Source: Vitellaria paradoxa
Lineage: Eukaryota; Streptophyta; Magnoliopsida; Ericales; Sapotaceae
DNA length: 64,000 nt
NCBI GenBank assembly: GCA_019916065.1
Contig: CM034234.1
Span: 2,304,963 to 2,368,962 of the forward strand
Reading direction: 5' to 3'
The notes beneath the pieces are model-generated. The model saw nothing but the letters and a program-made list of their open reading frames with translations. It was not told where the DNA came from and ran no database searches. A program made the translations under genes and the position numbers. Numbering within the stretch: position 1 is the first letter of the stretch; each line of letters begins with the position of its first letter. Shown here in pieces: positions 56,311 to 64,000 of the stretch.

Positions 56311-56861
56311 ATTTATTATCTTATCTGTGTATGATTATAGAATTATATAAAGACTGAAAGACTAATTGGCCTTACCAACAAATTTTGCATCTCATTTTCA
56401 ATGATTTTACCTTACATCACGTAATTAGAAAATGGAATGAGAACAAGATTGAGAGTGTAAAATTTTGAAAAAAAATAAAAGATTGGGAATTGAACATAGA
56501 GTAAAATTTTATTTTTTTATGTATTAATATGATATATATGATTATAATATTTTATACAAAAATTTTATACATAATTATTATATTTATCAATATGTTATTT
56601 TAAAATTATTTATAATTATTTAGTGTATTTTAGTTCTCTATCCTTCAAAAAGTAAATTTGTTAAAAATTGAGTGATTTTAAGTGCGATATTAGATCTAAT
56701 AGGGCATTATAAGTTCTTATAATATTATATTACTAAAAATGGATTATTTTAATAAAATAATAATCTAATCATTGGTTATTGTTTGGTAATTTTAATTTTA
56801 AGAAAATAAATTGTTGGAACAAAAAGTTATTATTTATTAAAATCTACTTAATTAAATATTT

Positions 56862-59800
56862 CAATTAAATTATTTGATTGGATTTTAGCTAGGAGAATAA
56901 GAATGAATATATATATATATATATATTTATGCAGCAGAATTACTTAATTTGTTTGATTACCATAAATTAATAATGCATACACAAACTAACTGCATCCAAA
57001 AATTCATTTTCCTATTATCTGTAAAAATAAATAGTGTCTATTAATTTTGAGGTGTGTACTTGAAGTGATATTCAACTACATTTTTTGGGGTAGTCGGATG
57101 AATTTAATTTCCAACAAGTTAGATTATTTTGATACGATGGTTGTGACGTATCGTGTGATTCCACCACATAAAAATAGATTGTAAAGAACTGGGTTAAGAC
57201 TTGAGTATGTATTTATTGTTGAGCTAATATAGTATTTTTTTATTATAATATAAAATAGTTATGCTGGGTATATAATTTAACGGGTGAATTTTCCCCTCAC
57301 TTCCTTCTCTTCATGCGATTAGTATAAACTGCTATATCACTAATTATTAATAATAATTAAAAAAAATTAGAATAACCTATATTAATATGTTTGACAAAAC
57401 TCTTCTGTTAATCAGTTTCTCCTCTCAATTTCTTCTTTTTCATGCATTTCACTGCTATGGTAGCTTATTCAACATTTTTATACGCTTGTGAATCCCACCA
57501 ACATTAACATCGATCGATCACATAAAAAACTAACAATGATTTCATTTTAATTACTATCACTTTTCTTTTCTCCAAATTAAACAAGTTCCATCAGTATACC
57601 AAAGGTTGTTTGAACTTACGTTTGTCAAGAAAAATATGAAAAAGTAAAATAAAAAAAATATTAAATTTTTTTTTTATTAAAATTAGTAATATAAGGACGA
57701 AATGAATATAGATATTTTATTTATTTTTATTTATTTCACCATAATAATGATAATAGCGATGCGACGTCAATGACGTACTTGCAATCAAACCAACTCATTT
57801 AATTCAAACCAACTCAATTTTGTCTGGACTTGTACTGAAAATATGTTTCATATCCTCCTCGCAGCCCACGTCGTTACTTTTGAAGGGACCATTAATTTTT
57901 GAAAACGAAACAACACTTTTGACATGGAAAATTTTAAAGTTATTTGTTCAAGGTTATGTATTTGTATAATACAATAACAATAAATATATAAAAAATAAAA
58001 CTAAACACTAAATATTTACATATTTAAATAGAATTTCAATTAACTTTTGTTTTAACTAGAATCGAATCCAATCGAATCGAATTATTTTAATTAATTTAAT
58101 TTTTGGTTTAATTTTGGATATTTAAAAAAAATAAAAAATTTAAATAATTCAGTTCTACCTGAATAAATACATCTCCTGATAATATTTTAGCCCAAATACA
58201 TTTAATAGTAGACTTTTAAAGAAATTTAATTTTTGATGACTTTAAAATTTTTATACTATGAATATATTGAATCTAACATAAATAATCATTTTCCTCACTT
58301 TATCTCAAGTAATGTGAAACATAAACGCTACACTTCATATGAGTGTTTGTTTACCTAACTTAACTTTATTTACGTCCACCCACATTATCATTTGATCATT
58401 GCCTAAAAAATAATAATATTTTTATTTTATTTTCAATTTTCTTTTACCCAAATTCATGTCCTATCAGTATGCCTAAGGTGTGTTTGAAATTTTATCTTTA
58501 TAGAGAGAGTAGATGGCAAAATAAAATAAAATAAAATAAAAATTTAAAATTATTAATACTATTGTTTTAGTAAAATAAGAAATATAAGAAGAAAACGTAT
58601 AGATATTATTAAAAAAATTAATTTTTTACTTAATTAATCAAAAAAACAATTACAAATAAACAATTTTATTTCTTTTTATTGTTATTTTTCTTTGTTCATT
58701 TCTTCAAATAAATTTTAGTTGTGATAAGCATGGTGCAGGATTGTCAGTTGATGGTGCTACGTCTGGCTTGCATTCGTTACAGAAGCTATGGACAATTGAT
58801 AGTGATAGATAGACCATGACCTTTTAGAGAAAGTTACTACAAGCTCCATGTTCATCGCATGTCCATGATAATACTGGGGACTCCTGAACTGAACAAAAAA
58901 AATTTAAAAACAGAGTAAGTTAAGTCGTAAATAGTTTAAACTAAATAAATAATTTAGAGAAAAAGTGAATTAGATTATAAAAATTTAAAACAAATTAAAC
59001 TTAAAAAATAATTTTTTTTTTAAACTAGACTACCGAACTATGAACTAAGACAGCTTTTAACGTCCGTCAACCAGTGCTTCGAAACTGAGTCTCGACATTT
59101 TCTTTTACATTAAACGAAGTTATTGTCAATTGAATTGGAATGGGTGAGCTGCTAACTACTAATGGACTGTTAATTGACTCACTGTAATTCTTACAATGAA
59201 TTCCCTCACTGCATCCCTTAGAACCCGTTACTAATAGACAATGAGACCAATGACAAAGATTTCCCTTGTCTGCGGTTGGTAATGAGAATTAATTAATAAA
59301 TAGACATAAACATTTATAACATGTGAACGTGTTCCGATTCATGAATCAATTTCTCCTCATCTTCGAGCATGTACGATTATATATATATATATATATATTC
59401 ATACATCTACTTTCCAAACGCAACGATTGCTCGAATCTTTAGAAACCATATTTGTCGGTACCAATATCGGATTGGAAATCGAGTTAGGTTAACAATAATT
59501 TCACTATCACTTTAATTTCTTTTCACCAAATTAAACATGTTCAATTCACAGACGGAATTATGTACTGGCTAATACCTCAATCATGCCCAATATATATATA
59601 TATATATATAGTATAAATATATTTATTTTTAAAATGACACCCCAATTCTTTTATTTTGAGCTATAATTTTTTAGTTAGACCATTAATAAAATATAGAACT
59701 TAAATTCTTGAATTGAGTTATTAATAATCTAGTTTAATTAATTAAATATTTGAGCCATAATTTTTAAGTTAGACCATTAATAAAATATAGGACTTAAATT

Positions 59801-62800
59801 TTTGAGTTGGACCACTAATAATCTAGCATTATTAATTAAATAATTTTTAAGCTATGCCTTTCATTTGATTGGTGCTATTTTCAAATGTGTTTGAATGATA
59901 AATTTTCATTATTGTTTTACCTACTAATAATTTCGCATCCAATTATTAATTTATATTAATTGTTAAAAACTAAAATTAGACTGTTTAATTTTGATATTGC
60001 ATTTGTGAGGTTAGAGAAAAAATATCAAAATTTATATAAATGAGCTCCCCTCTACTAATTTCCTGATTTCATCCCTGATTTTATTAATAGGCCAAAGGTG
60101 TGTTTGAAATCAGGTTTGTTAAGGGAAAGTATAAAAAGTAAAATGAAATAAAAATATTAAATTTATTTTTTAGTAAAATTATGAATATAAAGAGAAAATT
60201 AATATAGATATTAATAATAAAAAATATTTTTCTTTATTTTCAACATAAATTTTAGTCTGGATGAGCATGGTGCGGGAATTGTCAAAGGGACGGTTCTGCG
60301 TATAGCAGGCATGATACTGTTTACAGAAGCAAGGGACAAGTTTTTATTAAATTGAGGAAGGGGACTTATAACCTTTCAGAAAGCTACAAACTTATGCGTT
60401 ATGTGGTGTTTTATTGATAAAAATTTGATTAAAAAATATAATAAAAATATAAAAATTTAACGTAAAAGTGATATATATTGAAATTTGATTAGAAAAAATA
60501 TAAAAAAATTAATAAATTTTAGCTAAAGTTCATCAACCAAACACCCATTATGTTCTACGCATGCACATGGTAACAGTGATGCAACGTCGAACACGTAGGT
60601 GATACAGAGATCTTTATTTTCAAACTGACTATGCTCGCGCCTCCGAAAGTTATCTAAAATTTTTATACGGAAAATTGTTTCCACTTTCAATTATATAAAT
60701 TTTTATAAAACTCTATAGTTCGTACAAATTCTAATGAAACTTCTACAAATTTCTAAAAAATTCTGCACGTTGCCAAGCTCCATTCAAACAGGAATTCTTT
60801 TGTCAGAATTCGACTGAACAAATTTTCATTATTCATTTCTATCTTTTCGTGATTTGTTATCTGTACTCTAAATACTAAAAAATATGTCAAATCATATTTT
60901 ATCTCAATTTTTATAATTCCAAACGACCCCTATATATTACCTGGCATTTAATTTGTATTTCTTTTATTTTTTATTTTGAGTTTTATGTTTTAAGAATACT
61001 GAAAACGCATTTATTTTGACAATGTTTATTTTTCATGTTTTAGAATTCTTCTTATTTTGGGTAAAGAGATTCATAATGACTTTTGACCATTTTATATTTT
61101 ATGTATAAACTTATTTTTATTTTTTTAAATAAATTTTAAAAATATAATTGATTAAATACATTTTAAATTATTTTTCCTATTTTAAAAAATGGTAATGTGG
61201 ATGAAGAACTTGTCCTCTGCTACTATAGTCTAAAAACATGCGTTGAAAAATAGTACTTCCCGTAAGGAGATGACGGAGGGCCAAATTAATTCGAACTAAC
61301 TTAATTTTGTTTGTATTTGTATTAATTACAAATATGTTCATATACTCCTCGCCAGCTAGCTCGCTACTCTTGGAGGGACCATTAATTTTAGAGTAAATTA
61401 CATTGACCTCCTATCAAGTTATTGAAAACGACACAACACTTTTGACACATGAAAAATTTTAAAGTTATTTGTTTAAGGTTATATATTTTATTTGTTTATG
61501 GTTATATTTTATCTAATATAATTTTATACAGTTCAATAATAAATTTGTACAAAAAAATTAAACCTTAGATATTTTTATATTTACATAAAATTTCTGCTAA
61601 CTTCATTTCAACTGAAACCGAATCGAATTATTTTGATAAATTCAGTTTTTGGTTCAATTTTGAATTTTTTTTTAAAGAACTAAAAAATTTTGAATAATTC
61701 AGTTCTACCTAAATAAACATTCTTATTCGTAATACTCTCATCCAAACACGTTTAATCATGAACTTTCAAAAGAATTTAGTTTTCAATGGTTTTAAAATAT
61801 TTTATACTACGAATATGTTGAATCTAACAAAGAATACTTTTTCTCAATTTATCCGAGATAATGTGAGATATGAATGATTTACAACGTGTGAGTGGTAACT
61901 CACATAGCTTTCTTTGCATCCACCTACATTATCATTTGATCATTGTCTTCAAAATGACAATAATTTTATTTTATTTTCAATTTTCTTTTACCCAAATTCA
62001 TGTTTTATCGGTCCGTCTAAGGTGTATTTGAAATTTATTTTTGTGGAGGGAATAGATGGCAAAGTAAAATAAAATAATTTAAAATTATTAATATTATTTA
62101 TTTATTAAAATTAGGATTATAAAAAGAAAATGAATAAATATTATTAAAAATTTAATTTTTTATTTAGTTAATCATGAGAATAAATACATTTCATTAATTT
62201 CATTTCTTTTTTTTCCTTCAAAATAATTTTAGTTGCGAGGAGCGTGGTGCAGGAATTGTCAATTGATGGTCCCGCGTATGGCCTGCATTCGTTATAGAAG
62301 CTGTGGACGAATTTGTATTAAATTGATAGTGATGGAATAGACCACGACCTTTTACTACAGGCTCCATATTCATCGCGTGTACATGATAACAGTGGTGTTG
62401 CATCTTTATTTTTAAAATCTCTTTTTTTTTTTTTTAAGAACGAAAAAAATAATACAACAAATTAAAATCTTTATTTTTTCACAATAAATTCAAAAGCTAA
62501 CATATTATTTGTGTGAATTTCCTCATCATAATATTATTTTGAAAAGGAAAATGAGTTTTGTATTCATGAAGTTATTGAAAAATGAGACAACGCTGTTGAA
62601 ATCTGAAAATTTTCATCAAGTATCATTGTTTATTTGTTTCAGCAGTAATTTGCCCTCTTCTTTTAATGGTCTATAATGATGCACGTTAAACAGTAAATGA
62701 AGTTATTATTTATTAAATTAAGAGTAATAATCATGTTAAGTTGAATCAGGTCTATAATTTGCATTAATTTGTATCAATTCATATTTATATTCAATTTTTT

Positions 62801-63207
62801 AAAATTTTAATAAATACATTAAATAATTAACTTATTTTAAAATAATATCAAATTGCATCAATTTTTGAGTCAATATATGTATATCATGTCGAATTTATGT
62901 TTTCTGCCAATAATTACGAGACAAAAATGGAAGAAAATGGTTTAGAAGGTTAGGGTACGGGTTAGGAAAGGTGATGGTTTAGAGTTCATGTTAATGTTAG
63001 GGTTAAGCTCCACTTCCACCTAAAAATAAGGTAAAGGTTGATAAAAATTTTTTCTTGTATTAAATATTTGTTTTAGAAAATAATGATTAATGTAAAAATT
63101 AGGATTGTGGCTAGAGTTAGGCTTAATTAAAATATGTTTTTGTTTTAAAAATATATTTTAAATGATTAGGGATAGGTTTAGATTTAATCAAAAGAAGAGC
63201 TAAGGTT
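56862..63207. repeat. Large duplicated block, right copy (~6.3 kb)
   Basis: Collinear copy of 42534-48984. It lacks the MITE found at 48166 in the left copy and shows an extra duplication of a 'gttagaccattaataaaatatag' block at 59675 and 59770 that is single near 45420. Non-coding; the only ORF listed in it (62218-62403, minus) is duplicated at 47849-48034 and lacks domain character. Confidence 0.8.
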
Positions 63208-64000
63208 AATAATCAAGGGCTAAAAATGTTGTTTATAAATTCAGTTGGAGTCATCCCCGTACCAACTCTGACAAGAGAAGTCAATGTAATTTCTCATAAG
63301 TCAGGGGAGCTATCTCATTTTTTAATAAATCTCAAGGAAAGTTAATATGATTTTTCTATAGAATTTATAGTGAAATGAACATAATCCTTTCAAGTTTCAA
63401 AGTTACAGTGAAATAATTTAATTAGGCTGCATTTAATATGGAATCAAAAATTTTATAAGAGTGTAAATGTGAAGAAGTGATCGTTAAGAGGGCTAATTTT
63501 TAATTTTAATCATATTTGGTTGTTCTTAGTAGAATTTAATTATTAATCTTTTAAAAATTAATCATGTCTGGAACATTAATTTGGACCCAAAAAAAGCTCA
63601 GAGGTAAGATGATCATTTTTTTTTTTTTTGAAATTTTAATCAATTTGAAATTCACGTAGTTGATAAGAAATATGCCAAAGAATATTTATTGATCTTTTTA
63701 AAGACCAAATGTGAATTAGAGCAAAAATCAAGTCAAAGGGTAAAACAAATACATTTTTACCCGATTTCAAATGGGTTTAGTTTCGTTTATCAGATAAGAA
63801 ATATATTAAAGAATATTTTTTTATCATTTAAGAAAGTTTAAAATGTAAATTTAGACAAAAATCAGATCTACAAACAAAACAATAATTTTCCAGTCTGAGT
63901 TCTTATCGAACCAATATGCTTAGCTAATAAAATAATATCAAGGAATATTTTGGGAAGACTAAAATGCAAATGTGAGTGGAAAACATGCCCATATTAAAAC
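63208..64000. repeat. Array continues to window end
   Basis: Follows 39735-40500 and 55015-55380 ('gcatccccgtaccaactctg'-like, 'atgcttagctaataaaataa', 'aacatgccca'). The array therefore extends beyond the window. Confidence 0.7.

Overview
The window is AT-rich nuclear DNA from a flowering plant. The evidence is a DUF247-family gene (a land-plant family), a chromodomain Ty3/gypsy retrotransposon with a tRNA-iMet primer site, a CACTA (En/Spm) transposon, a Cassandra-type repeat carrying a 5S rRNA-like domain, a tRNA-derived SINE, a TRIM-like element and many MITEs. The species cannot be named from this sequence; the low GC and poly-A/TA tracts suit a dicot or magnoliid better than a grass. Only one apparently intact protein-coding gene is visible: a DUF247 protein of 656 codons on the minus strand at 22.1-24.0 kb. 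The rest is mobile-element DNA and its decay products.

Layout. 1-9.4 kb: three LTRs of one Ty3/gypsy family (one truncated by the window edge and inverted, two solo LTRs with perfect 5-bp target duplications), plus two copies of a ~1.05 kb AT-rich terminal-inverted-repeat element. 9.4-13.6 kb: AT-rich spacer, a four-copy 146-bp tandem repeat, and a stretch of more ordinary composition. 13.61-21.10 kb: a complete-ended 7.5 kb CACTA element (3-bp duplication TGA) with rotten TNP2-like and Transposase_24-like genes. 22.1-24.0 kb: the DUF247 gene. 25.63-32.96 kb: a decayed chromovirus on the minus strand (3' LTR, integrase with chromodomain, RNase H, RT, protease, gag, primer site, stub of 5' LTR). 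32.96-34.2 kb: a Cassandra-like insertion and a diverged LTR relic.

34.2-64.0 kb: about 30 kb of non-coding DNA built from repeated, diverged copies of a unit several kb long, including a ~6.4 kb block duplicated about 14.3 kb downstream. Comparing the copies exposes insertions in some copies and empty sites in others: a SINE, a TRIM with GTAAT duplications, two fold-back hairpins and several MITE families. This lets the relative order of duplication and transposition be read directly. No gene was recognised inside the duplicated units.

The strongest leads are the DUF247 protein with its N-terminal repeats and extra central hydrophobic segment, the 5S-bearing insertion flanked by an 11-bp direct repeat, the duplication array as a natural record of insertions, and the palindrome-bearing GTACC repeats shared between 12-13 kb and 49 kb. 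All similarity statements come from reading by eye; nothing was run against a database.
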